The notes below the pieces were generated by a model. That model saw only the letters and a list, made by a program, of their open reading frames with translations, was not told the origin of the DNA and ran no database searches. 64,000 bases of DNA from LMUY01 sp965199105 (lineage in GTDB: Bacteria; Pseudomonadota; Alphaproteobacteria; Acetobacterales; Acetobacteraceae): the NCBI GenBank assembly GCA_965199105.1, contig CBDAQO010000002.1, forward strand, positions 1,798,001 through 1,862,000, written 5' to 3'. Position 1 is the stretch's first letter; the number at the start of each line of letters is the position of its first letter. Made by a program: the position numbers and the translations under genes. Below are positions 8,590 through 17,500 of this stretch, piece after piece.

Positions 8590-10038
8590 TCAGCCCTCGG
8601 CCTTGTCGGCCAGGTCACCCATGCCGTAGCGCCGCAGCTTCACGTACAGGCTTTGCCGCGACAGCCCGAGCAGCTCGGCCGCCGAGGCGCGGTTGTCCCC
8701 GGTCAGCTCCAGCGCCGCCTCGATGCAGAGCCGCTCGATCACGTCGGTCGTCTCCCGCACCATGTCCTTCAGCGCGACGCGGCCGATCAGCTCGGTCAGT
8801 TGCTCGATGGAGCGCGGCAGCTCGCGCCCCGCCCGCGTGGTGGCGACCGGGCGGCGGCCGGTGATGCGGATGATGAAGCCGAAGCAGGTGCGCCCCGCCA
8901 TGACGGCCGAGCCCGCGGCGATCTCCACCGGGGCCACCGCGCCGTATTCGCCGCGCACCTCGGTGGCGAACAGCCGGACGGCGCCGTTGCCGCGCAAATT
9001 GGCCAGCAGCACCGGCAGGTCGGTGGCCGGGCGGCCGAGCCAGCGGTCGAGCGACTCGCCGCGCGCCTGTTCCTCGGCCGTGAGCTGCGCCATTTCGAGG
9101 AAGGCCGGGTTGGCCGAGGTGATGGTTCCGTCCGGCGTGGTCACCACGAAGCCATCCGGCCCGGCCTCCACCAGGTGTTCCACTTCGGAGGCGCCGCGCT
9201 GGGGCAGCGGCGCACCGTCCAGCAGGCGGACCAGGAAGAACGCCGCGTTGTCCTGCCGGAACAGCGCCGCGGACACGCGCAGTTCGGTGGCGCCCGGCTC
9301 GGTGGCGCCCGGCTCGGTCGCATCCGGCTCGGTGCGCAGGTGGGCCATGATGTCGTCGCCGCGCCCGGCCGCGCGCACGCCGCCGAGCAGCACCGAGACC
9401 GGCCCGGCGCTTTGCGGCGCGAACAGGCCGGTGAACGACTTGCCCACCAGCCGGGCACTGTCCACGCCGAGCGCATGGCCTGCCGCCGGGTTGGCCTCCA
9501 CCACCACGTCCGAGGCGGCGTCCACCACCAGCACGGGCTCGGAGGAGAGATGGAACAGCATGCGGTAGCGGGTTTCGACGTGGCGCAGGCGGGCATAGTC
9601 CCGCTCCATCGCCTGCTGCGCCTCCACCAGCCGCTGCTGCAGGGCGGCGATCGGGCGCAGGTCGCGGCCGAACACCACGATGCGGTCGGCCGCGATGCGC
9701 ACGGCGGAATAGAGCACGGGGATGTCGGGCGAGCCGGCTAGGGGATGGTTCACCTGGCGCCACCGGGTCGCGCTGGCGCCGACCTCGTTGAGCAGGTTGT
9801 GGATCTTGCCGCGGCTCTCCGCCGTTACGGTTTCCGGCCAGCGGCGGGTGAGCCAGGAGCCCTGGGCCTGCAGCGCGTCGGCCAGCTCCTGGCTGTGGAA
9901 GGCGGCATCCACGATCACGCCGGCTTCGCTGAGCACGAGCGAGATGTCGGACGCGGCGGCGATGACGGTGGCGGCCGTCTGCGCGTCCAGGTTGTCGAAC
10001 ACCTGCTTGGCCGAGTCGAACGCCGCTACGTAGGACAC
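8590..10038 (-). CDS. ppsR: transcriptional repressor PpsR/CrtJ
   Basis: Redox- and light-linked regulator that represses bch, crt and light-harvesting genes by binding TGT-N12-ACA. 482 residues: an N-terminal domain, PAS domains around 155-240 and 285-395, and a C-terminal Fis-type helix-turn-helix (about 430-472) ending ELLGLSRQSLYVKLRRYG. Cys438 in IERLCIEAALEL corresponds to the redox Cys of the HTH in Rhodobacter CrtJ/PpsR. I see no Cys in the inter-PAS region where Rhodobacter has its second redox Cys; the only other one is Cys385. Residues about 239-252 are an in-frame repeat (ATEPG units) inside the first PAS region. bchG follows, and aerR lies upstream. Confidence 0.93.
   Translation of the reverse strand: MSYVAAFDSAKQVFDNLDAQTAATVIAAASDISLVLSEAGVIVDAAFHSQELADALQAQGSWLTRRWPETVTAESRGKIHNLLNEVGASATRWRQVNHPLAGSPDIPVLYSAVRIAADRIVVFGRDLRPIAALQQRLVEAQQAMERDYARLRHVETRYRMLFHLSSEPVLVVDAASDVVVEANPAAGHALGVDSARLVGKSFTGLFAPQSAGPVSVLLGGVRAAGRGDDIMAHLRTEPDATEPGATEPGATELRVSAALFRQDNAAFFLVRLLDGAPLPQRGASEVEHLVEAGPDGFVVTTPDGTITSANPAFLEMAQLTAEEQARGESLDRWLGRPATDLPVLLANLRGNGAVRLFATEVRGEYGAVAPVEIAAGSAVMAGRTCFGFIIRITGRRPVATTRAGRELPRSIEQLTELIGRVALKDMVRETTDVIERLCIEAALELTGDNRASAAELLGLSRQSLYVKLRRYGMGDLADKAEG
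9284..9328. repeat. three 15-bp tandem repeats inside ppsR
   Basis: Three consecutive 15-bp units, the first two identical (TCGGTGGCGCCCGGC) and the third with two changes. They encode repeated ATEPG-like pentapeptides on the minus strand within the first PAS region of PpsR. Multiples of three keep the frame, so copy number could vary without breaking the protein. Confidence 0.85.
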
Positions 10039-10116
10039 GGGGAACCGAACACGAACAAGGATAACATCGCCAGCCTTGCGGACCGCGCGGGACGGGGAGC
10101 GCGCGGGATCATCGGC

Positions 10117-11022
10117 TCAGGCGGACTCGGCCATCAGGGTCAACATGCCTTGCGCTTGTAGCACGGCCTGCCAGCCATCGCGCGCCGTCGCGTCCGCCCC
10201 GACCAACTGGACCAGCTCGGGCCGCTCGTTGACCACCGGGCCACCGACCATGACGCCCAAGTTGCAGTTGCGCGAGTGGCGGCGGATGGCGCGGATGCAG
10301 GAGCCGAGCTCGTCCAGGTGCAGCTCGGTGCCGAGCGAGAGCCCGATGACCGCGAACCACTCGTGGCGCACCAGGTCGGACAGGCCGGCCAAGGTGCTGC
10401 GCGGCTCGCAGGTGACGCTCCAGCCGGCGCGGCGGAAGAAATCGGCCACCATCATGAGGCCGAAATTGTGCTGCGCGCCAGGTACCGGGGCGAGCAGCAC
10501 ACGGCTGGTGCGCGGCCGTCGTGGCGGCGCCTGCCAGAAGGTCGGGCCGAGCGAGCGCAACACGCCGTGCAGCCGCCACAGCCCGAGGGTGACGTTGCTG
10601 AAGTCGGTGGTGTCCTCCTCCCACATCTCGCCAAGGCGGCGGGCGGCGGGGGCCAGCAGGTCGAGGTAGACCGCCTCGAGCGGCAGGCCTCGCGCGCGAA
10701 GACTCTCTATTAGCGAGAGCGCAGCGCCTTCCTCCGGGCTGATCGCCGCGTCCGCCAAGCTGGCTACATCCTGCGCGGCCACGATCGGTAGGGCGGCCGC
10801 CTGAGCCATTGCCGCGCGTCCGGCCAGCACCAGCCGCGGGATCACCTGGTCGATCACGGTGTGCTCGATGGTGCGGCTGAATAACTGGCGCTGGGTCGCC
10901 GCCGCGCTGGCATGGCGCGGCGGCGGCGCGTTGAGGAAGGGCGGTAGGCCTTCTCTCCACATGTCAGTCATGGCGGATTGCTGGATCACGTCGCCCATCT
11001 CGTTTGCTCCCCGATATTCCAT
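10117..11022 (-). CDS. aerR: cobalamin-binding photosynthesis regulator AerR/PpaA
   Basis: Anti-repressor that binds a B12 cofactor and modulates PpsR/CrtJ in characterised purple bacteria. Seen: a helical four-helix region with WEEDTTDFSNVTLG (about 134-147) and a Rossmann B12-binding domain with PVPGAQHNFGLMMVADFF, where His185 matches the axial His of AerR-type proteins; SLGTELHLDELGSCIRAIR and VMVGGPVVNERPEL follow. 301 residues from the ATG at 11022. A second in-frame ATG at 10998 has its own GGGGAG ribosome site. A candidate -10 element overlaps the first ATG, so the shorter form may be the main one; Rhodobacter AerR is also known in long and short forms. Confidence 0.85.
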   Translation of the reverse strand: MEYRGANEMGDVIQQSAMTDMWREGLPPFLNAPPPRHASAAATQRQLFSRTIEHTVIDQVIPRLVLAGRAAMAQAAALPIVAAQDVASLADAAISPEEGAALSLIESLRARGLPLEAVYLDLLAPAARRLGEMWEEDTTDFSNVTLGLWRLHGVLRSLGPTFWQAPPRRPRTSRVLLAPVPGAQHNFGLMMVADFFRRAGWSVTCEPRSTLAGLSDLVRHEWFAVIGLSLGTELHLDELGSCIRAIRRHSRNCNLGVMVGGPVVNERPELVQLVGADATARDGWQAVLQAQGMLTLMAESA

Positions 11023-11038
11023 ACCTCAACCCCCTTTC

Positions 11039-11072
11039 TGTCAACATCGGTTTACGTAAACCCAGGTTGACA
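11039..11072. promoter_or_regulatory. 34-bp nested palindrome, overlapping PpsR-type operators in the aerR/bchF promoter
   Basis: Outer arms TGTCAAC (11039-11045) and GTTGACA (11066-11072) flank a perfect inner palindrome GGTTTACGTAAACC (11049-11062), all sharing one centre. Read as PpsR sites it gives TGT-N12-ACG (11039-11056) and CGT-N12-ACA (11055-11072), each one base off the TGT-N12-ACA consensus and overlapping by two bases. The outer arms also supply TTGACA -35 boxes in both directions: 11067-11072 towards bchF and 11044-11039 towards aerR. A bound repressor would block both promoters. Operator identity is inferred from the known consensus and the neighbouring ppsR. Confidence 0.75.
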
Positions 11073-11160
11073 GTCGGCAGTGACGAGGCTTAGCGTTTCT
11101 CCCTACGATGAGCCTGGCATGTAGGCAGCCCGGTGGCGATGGAAAAAACAGCTTGAACAA

Positions 11161-11179
11161 GACGCCCCTGACCGGCGTC
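11161..11179 (+). other. hairpin in bchF leader
   Basis: Perfect 6-bp stem GACGCC/GGCGTC with a 7-base loop, 22 bases before the bchF start. It would lie in the 5' untranslated leader of the long bch-puh transcript and leaves the AAGGG ribosome site exposed. A role as a processing or stability element is only a possibility. Confidence 0.4.
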
Positions 11180-11200
11180 TGCAACTAAGGGAAACGAATT

Positions 11201-11785
11201 GTGCAAAGCACGATAACCCGCTTCATCGACGCCTTCGATTGCTGCCCCTGGGGCGCCATGGCCGGCCGCCCACAACCGCGCACCGCAACCCCGGCCGCGC
11301 TCTACACGCCCGAGCAGCGCCGCCGCCGCGACGCGACCAAATGGACCACCGTGCAGGGCGTGTTGGCCCCCCTTCAGTTCCTGGTGTTCCTCACCAGCCT
11401 GAGCCTGGTGCTGCGCTACCTGTTCACCGGGTCGGGGCTGGAAGCGGCCACCGCCTCCATCGTCGTCAAGACCATCGTGCTCTACGTCATCATGATTACC
11501 GGCGCGATCTGGGAGCGCGCGGTGTTCGGCCGCTATTTGTTTGCCGAGGCGTTCTTCTGGGAGGACGTGATGAGCATGCTGGTGATGCTGCTGCACACCG
11601 CCTACGTGGCCGAACTCTGGCTCGGCGCGGTGGCCAGCCAACAACTGATGCTGCTCGCCTTGGCCGCCTACGCCGCCTACCTCATCAACGCCACGCAATA
11701 CGTGCTGAAGCTGCGCGCCGCCCGGCGGGGCAGCGAGCGGGTATCCGCTCCGTTGGCGCGCGGGACTGCGCTGGGCATGGGCTGA
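11201..11785 (+). CDS. bchF: 3-vinyl bacteriochlorophyllide hydratase
   Basis: Adds water across the C3 vinyl group on the way to bacteriochlorophyll a. 194 residues with about four hydrophobic helices, including LAPLQFLVFLTSLSLVLRYL and IVVKTIVLYVIMITGAIWE, and the family stretch LYTPEQRRRRDATKWTTVQ. It starts with GTG at 11201, eight bases after an AAGGG ribosome site. It is the first gene of the long plus-strand cluster and its stop overlaps the bchN start by one base (TGATG). Control is probably by the divergent palindrome at 11039. Confidence 0.95.
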   Translation: MQSTITRFIDAFDCCPWGAMAGRPQPRTATPAALYTPEQRRRRDATKWTTVQGVLAPLQFLVFLTSLSLVLRYLFTGSGLEAATASIVVKTIVLYVIMITGAIWERAVFGRYLFAEAFFWEDVMSMLVMLLHTAYVAELWLGAVASQQLMLLALAAYAAYLINATQYVLKLRAARRGSERVSAPLARGTALGMG

Positions 11786-13062
11786 TGGACGGCCTGCCAC
11801 CCGGCCTGGAGTGCGGCCCGGCGGTTCGCCCCCTGTTGCGGGAGCGCGGCCAGCGCGAGGTGTTTTGCGGCCTGACCGGCATCGTCTGGCTGCACCGCGC
11901 CATCACCGACGCGTTCTTCCTCGTGGTCGGCTCGCGCACCTGCGCCCACCTGCTGCAATCGGCGGCCGGCGTTATGATCTTTGCCGAGCCGCGCTTCGCC
12001 ACCGCCATCATCGACGAGCGGGACCTCGCCGGCCTGGCCGACGCCAACGACGAGCTTGACCGCGTGGTTGGCCAATTGCTGGCTCGGCGGCCCGACATCC
12101 GGCTGCTGTTCCTGGTCGGCTCCTGCCCGTCCGAGGTGATCAAGCTCGACCTGTCGCGCGCCGCCGCCCGGCTGTCCCAGGCCCATACGCCGGCGGTGCG
12201 GGTGTTGAACTACTCGGGCAGCGGCATCGAGACCACCTTCACCCAGGGCGAAGACGCCTGCCTGGCCTCGCTGGTGCCGGTGCTGCCGGCGGCGCCTGCG
12301 GGCGCGCGCGCGCTGCTGGTTGCGGGCGCGCTGGGCGAAGTGGTGCAGGGGCAGATGAGCCGGCTGTTCGCGGCGCTGGGCATCGGCCCGGTGGCGTTCC
12401 TGCCGCCGCGTCAATCCACGGCGCTGCCCGCGGTCGGGCCCGGCACGCGCTATCTGCTAGCACAACCTTTCCTGGCCGACACGGCGCGGGCGCTGGACGA
12501 GCGGGGCGCCGAGCGGCTGGCCGCCCCGTTCCCGCTCGGCGCGGAAGGCACCACCGCCTGGTTGCGCGCCGCCGCCGACGCCTGGGGCGTGCCGTCAGCC
12601 CGGTTCGCCGCCGTAACCGACCCGGCCCGCAGCCGCGCCGAGGCCGCGCTGGCGAGCGCACGCGGCCGCCTGGCCGGTCGCCGGGTGTTCTTCTTCCCCG
12701 ATTCGCAACTCGAAATCCCGCTCGCCCGCTTCCTGCACCGCGAATTAGGCATGGCCTTGGCCGAAGTCGGCACGCCCTATCTGCACCGCGAGCACCTGGC
12801 CGAGGAATTGGCCTGGCTGCCGGCCGGCGTGCAGCTTTCCGAAGGCCAGGATGTCGACCGCCAACTGGACCGCTGCCGCGCAGCCCGGCCGGACATCACG
12901 GTGTGCGGCTTAGGCCTGGCCAATCCGCTCGAGGCGGAAGGGCTGGCGACGAAGTGGTCCATCGAACTGCTGTTCACGCCGATCCAGGGCTACGAGCAGG
13001 CAGCCGACCTGGCCGAGCTGTTCGTCCGTCCGCTGGAACGTCGCGTGAGGCTGCGCCTATGA
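11785..13062 (+). CDS. bchN: light-independent protochlorophyllide reductase subunit N
   Basis: Catalytic subunit of the dark, nitrogenase-like protochlorophyllide reductase, forming the NB heterotetramer with BchB. Three conserved Cys for the NB cluster are visible: REVFCGLTGIVWLHR, GSRTCAHLLQ and VGSCPSEVIKLDL. 425 residues, normal. The real start is the ATG at 11785, inside the bchF stop; further upstream open sequence in this frame lies over bchF and is not coding. The stop overlaps the bchB ATG by four bases. Confidence 0.95.
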   Translation: MDGLPPGLECGPAVRPLLRERGQREVFCGLTGIVWLHRAITDAFFLVVGSRTCAHLLQSAAGVMIFAEPRFATAIIDERDLAGLADANDELDRVVGQLLARRPDIRLLFLVGSCPSEVIKLDLSRAAARLSQAHTPAVRVLNYSGSGIETTFTQGEDACLASLVPVLPAAPAGARALLVAGALGEVVQGQMSRLFAALGIGPVAFLPPRQSTALPAVGPGTRYLLAQPFLADTARALDERGAERLAAPFPLGAEGTTAWLRAAADAWGVPSARFAAVTDPARSRAEAALASARGRLAGRRVFFFPDSQLEIPLARFLHRELGMALAEVGTPYLHREHLAEELAWLPAGVQLSEGQDVDRQLDRCRAARPDITVCGLGLANPLEAEGLATKWSIELLFTPIQGYEQAADLAELFVRPLERRVRLRL

Positions 13063-14570
13063 AGCTCGCACTCTGGACCTACGAGGGCCCGCCCCATGTC
13101 GGCGCCATGCGCGTGGCCGCGGCGATGCGCGGGGTGCACTACGTGTTGCACGCGCCGCAAGGCGACACCTACGCCGACCTGCTGTTTACCATGATCGAGC
13201 GGCGGGACACGCGGCCGCCCGTCACCTACACCACGTTCCAGGCGCGCGATCTGGGCGGCGACACCGCGGAGCTGTTCAAGACCGCGGCGCGCGACGCCTA
13301 TGCCCGCTTCCAACCGGACGCGATGCTGGTCGGCGCCTCCTGCACCGCCGAGCTGATCCAGGACGACCCGGGCGGCCTGGCACGCACGCTGGGGCTGCCA
13401 TGCGCGGTGGTGGCACTGGAACTGCCGAGCTACCAGCGCAAGGAGAACTGGGGCGCGGCGGAAACCTTCTACCAGCTCGTGCGCAGCTTCGCCGTGCGTG
13501 GGCCAGACGCACCCGTCGCAGCGACGTGCAACATCCTTGGCCCGAGCGCGCTCGGCTTCCGCCACCGCGACGATTTGGCCGAGATCACCGCGCTGCTGGA
13601 TCAGCTTGGCATCACCGTGAACGTCTGTGCACCCCAGGGCGCCACCCCGGCCGACCTGGCGCGGCTGCCGCAAGCGGCGTTCAACGTGGTGCTTTATCCC
13701 GAGATCGCCGGCACCGCGGCGGCCTGGCTGAAGCGCACCTTCGACCAGCCGCACACCACGATCGTGCCGATCGGCGTCGGCGCCACGCGAGACTTCATCG
13801 CCGAGGTGGCCGCCCTCGCCGGCGTCGACCCGGCGGCGGCACTCGGCGGCTCCCGGCTGCCCTGGTACTCGCGATCGGTCGACGCCAACTATCTCACCGG
13901 CAAGCGCGTGTTCGTGTTCGGCGACGCGACCCACGCCGTGGCCGCCGCGCGCGTGGCCGCGGAGGAGCTGGGCTTCACCGTGGTGGGGCTCGGCAGCTAT
14001 GCCCGCGAGTTCGCCCGCGAGGTGCGGACCGCGGCGGCACGCTACGGCGTCGAGCCGCTGATCACCGACGACTATCTCGACGTGGAGGCCGCCATCACCG
14101 CCGCGGCGCCCGACCTCGTGCTCGGCACGCAGATGGAACGCCACATCGCCAAGCGGCTCGGTATCCCCTGCGCCGTGATCTCGGCCCCCGTGCACGTGCA
14201 GGACTTTCCGGCGCGCTTCTCGCCGCAAATGGGCTGGGAAGGCGCCAACGTGTTGTTCGACACCTGGGTGCACCCGCTGATGATGGGGCTGGAAGAACAC
14301 CTGCTCGGCATGTTCCGCGAAGACTGGGAGTTTGGCGCCGGCGCCGCCCCCTCGCATCTCGGCGCCACGCATGGCGCCGCGCCCCCGGAGCCGGAGCCGG
14401 ACGCTGCCAGCGCCGCCTGGTCGGCCGAGGCAGAAAAAGAGCTCGGCAAGATCCCGTTCTTCGTGCGCGGCAAGGCCCGGCGCAACACCGAGCGGTTTGC
14501 GGCCGAGCATGGTGCTGGACTGATCACGCTGGAAACCCTCTATGATGCGAAGGCCCATTATGCCCGCTGA
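13059..14570 (+). CDS. bchB: light-independent protochlorophyllide reductase subunit B
   Basis: Second subunit of the dark protochlorophyllide reductase catalytic component. Starts MKLALWTYEGPPHVGAMRVA; Asp36 in HAPQGDTYAD sits exactly where the unusual Asp ligand of the NB cluster is known in Rhodobacter capsulatus. DAMLVGASCTAELIQDD carries a conserved Cys. A C-terminal PCP-red-like segment, AEKELGKIPFFVRGKARRNT, ends the protein. 503 residues. It overlaps bchN (ATGA) and its 3' end overlaps the start of bchH. Confidence 0.95.
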   Translation: MKLALWTYEGPPHVGAMRVAAAMRGVHYVLHAPQGDTYADLLFTMIERRDTRPPVTYTTFQARDLGGDTAELFKTAARDAYARFQPDAMLVGASCTAELIQDDPGGLARTLGLPCAVVALELPSYQRKENWGAAETFYQLVRSFAVRGPDAPVAATCNILGPSALGFRHRDDLAEITALLDQLGITVNVCAPQGATPADLARLPQAAFNVVLYPEIAGTAAAWLKRTFDQPHTTIVPIGVGATRDFIAEVAALAGVDPAAALGGSRLPWYSRSVDANYLTGKRVFVFGDATHAVAAARVAAEELGFTVVGLGSYAREFAREVRTAAARYGVEPLITDDYLDVEAAITAAAPDLVLGTQMERHIAKRLGIPCAVISAPVHVQDFPARFSPQMGWEGANVLFDTWVHPLMMGLEEHLLGMFREDWEFGAGAAPSHLGATHGAAPPEPEPDAASAAWSAEAEKELGKIPFFVRGKARRNTERFAAEHGAGLITLETLYDAKAHYAR

Positions 14571-17500
14571 GGTTGATCCTATTTCGGTCGTGGCCCAGGC
14601 CGCGCCTATACGGGTCGTGTTCGTCACCATGGACAGCCACCTGTCCAGCGCGATCGACCGGGCCGCCTCGTCGATGCGCGCCGAGTTGCCCGGGTTGCGC
14701 CTCGAACTCCACCCGGCCGACGAGTGGGCCGACGACCCGGTGGCGCTCGCACGCTGCAACGCCGCCATCGCCGGGGCGGACATCGTGGTCGCCACCATGC
14801 TGTTCCTCGAGGACCATATCCGTCCGGTGCTGCCGGCGCTGCGGGCCCGGCGCGAGGCTTGCGACGCCATGGTCTGCTGCCTGTCCGCGTCCGAGGTGGT
14901 CAAGCTCACCCGCGTCGGCCGGTTCGACATGGCGGGCGAGGCCAAGGGCGTGCCAGCGCTGCTGAAGCGGCTGCGCGGCAAGACTGGCAAGGGCTCCAAC
15001 GCCCGCGGCCAAATGGCGATGCTGAAGAAGCTTCCCAAGCTGCTGAAATACATCCCCGGCCCGGCGCAGGACGTGCGCGCCTACTTCCTCGCGCTGCAAT
15101 ACTGGCTCGCCGGGTCCGAAGAGAACCTCGGCAACATGGTGCGACTGCTGGTCGGGCGCTACGCCACCGGGCCGCGCGCGCTGCCCGCCCACACGCTGCA
15201 GCCCGCCGCACCGCGCGACTACGGCGACATCGGACTCTACCATCCGCGCATGGCGGGCCGGGTCAGCAGCCGGACGTTGGATTTGCCGAGGCCCGGCAGC
15301 GCCGGCACGGTCGGCTTGCTGATCCTGCGCTCCTACGTGCTGGCCGGTAACGCGGGGCACTATGATGGCGTCATCGACGCGCTCGAAGCACGCGGCCTGA
15401 ACGTGGTGCCGGCGTTTGCCGCCGGGCTCGACCAGCGCCCCGCCATCGAGGCGTTCTTCACCAAGGACGGCCGCTCCAGCGTGGAGGCGATCGTGTCGCT
15501 GACCGGGTTCTCCCTGGTGGGCGGGCCGGCCTACAACGACGCCAAGGCGGCCGCCGACACGCTGGCGGCTTTGGATGTACCTTATATCGGCGCGCACCCG
15601 CTCGAGTTCCAAACCATCGAGCAGTGGGACGGCGACGCACGCGGCCTCACGCCGATCGAGGCGACGATGATGGTCGCCATTCCGGAACTCGACGGCGCCA
15701 TCTGCCCAATGACCTATGGCGGCCGCAACGCCGGCGAACGCCGCGGCGACATGACGGTGGTGCCGGAGCGCTCGCGCATGCTGGCCGCTCGGGTGGCGCG
15801 GCTGGTGGCGCTGCGCAAGGTGGCGCGGGCGGATCGGCGCGTGGCCATCGTGCTGTTTAATTTTCCGCCCAACGCCGGCGCCACGGGCACCGCGGCCTAC
15901 CTCTCGGTGTTCGAGTCGCTGCAGAACACCCTGGTCGCGATGAGTGCGGCCGGCTACCGCGTGGACGTGCCGCTGGACGTCGCCGCATTGCGCGAGCGCG
16001 TGCTGGGCGGCAACGCCTCGCTCTATGGCACCGACGCCAACGTCGCGGTGATGATCTCGGCCGACGCGCACGTGCGGGGCGAGCCGCACATCAAGGACAT
16101 CGAGGCGGTGTGGGGCGCAGCACCAGGCCGGCAGAACACCGACGGCAGCCGCCTCTTCGTGCTCGGCGCACAATTCGGTAACGTGTTCGTCGCCATCCAG
16201 CCCGCGTTCGGCATCGAGGGCGACCCGATGCGCCTGATGTTCGAAGGCGGATTCGCCCCAACGCACGCGTTCTGCGCGATGTATCGCTGGATGCGGGAGG
16301 ACTTTGCGGCGCACGCGGTGCTGCATTTCGGCACCCACGGTGCGCTCGAGTTCATGCCGGGCAAGCAGGCCGGTCTGTCGGCGGCGTGCTGGCCCGACCG
16401 GCTGATCGGCGACATGCCGAACTTCTACCTCTACGCGTCCAACAATCCGTCCGAGGGCATGCTCGCCAAGCGGCGTACCGGCGCCACGCTGGTCAGCTAT
16501 CTCACGCCACCGGTGGCGCATGCCGGGTTGTATCGCGGCCTGCTCGACCTGAAGGCCACGCTCGACACCTGGCGCGCGCTGGAGCCTGATACCGACGCGG
16601 TGAAGCGCGCCGCCTTGGCCGGGCTGTTGCAGGCGCAGGCGGCGGCGGTGAACCTCGGCACCAACGAGCCGGTATGGGCTGACCCAGCGAGCGAGGCTAA
16701 CCGCGTCTCTGGCGCGTTGCTAGAGCTGGAATACACGCTGATCCCGGACGGTTTGCATGTCGTGGGCCAGGTGTCTTCGCCCGCAGCCCGCGCCACCACG
16801 CTCGACGCCGCCGGCATCACCGAGCCGCAACGCCGGGCCGAATTGGACGCGCTGCTCGCGGTGGATCACGAACTACCGGCGCTGATCCATGCCCTCGATG
16901 GCGGCTACATTCGCCCGGCGCCCGGCGGCGACTTGCTGCGCACCACTGAGGTGCTGCCGGCCGGGCGCAACATCCACGGCTTCGATCCGTTTCGCCTGCC
17001 CTCCGCGTTCGCAATGACGGACGGCGCGCGCCAGGCCGAGCGGTTGCTGGCGCGGCACCAGGCCGATTGCGGCGCGCTGCCGGAGACGGTGGCGATGGTG
17101 CTGTGGGGCACCGATAATCTCAAGACTGAGGGCGGCCCTATCGCGCAGGCGCTCGCGCTGATGGGAGCGGAGCCGCGGCATGACAGCTATGGCCGCGTCG
17201 CCGGCGCGCAGTTGGTGGCGCCGGAACGGTTGGGCCGCCCGCGCATCGACACCGTGATCACGCTGTCCGGTATCTTCCGTGACCTCCTGCCGCTGCAGAC
17301 CAAGCTGCTGGCCGAGGCCGCACTGCTCGCCGCGCGGGCCGACGAGCCGCTGAACCAGAACTTCGTCCGCAAGCATGTGCTGCAACTGATGGCGGCCGAG
17401 GGCATTACGATGGAGGCGGCGGCGCTGCGCGTGTTCGGCAATGACGACGGGGCCTACGGCGCCAACGTGAACCAGATGCTCGAGGCCGGCGCCTGGTCGG

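Noticed and set aside
12990..16521. Long minus-strand frames (687 and 665 residues) over bchB and bchH
   Set aside because: Shadows of bchB and bchH, whose motifs and overlaps are unambiguous.
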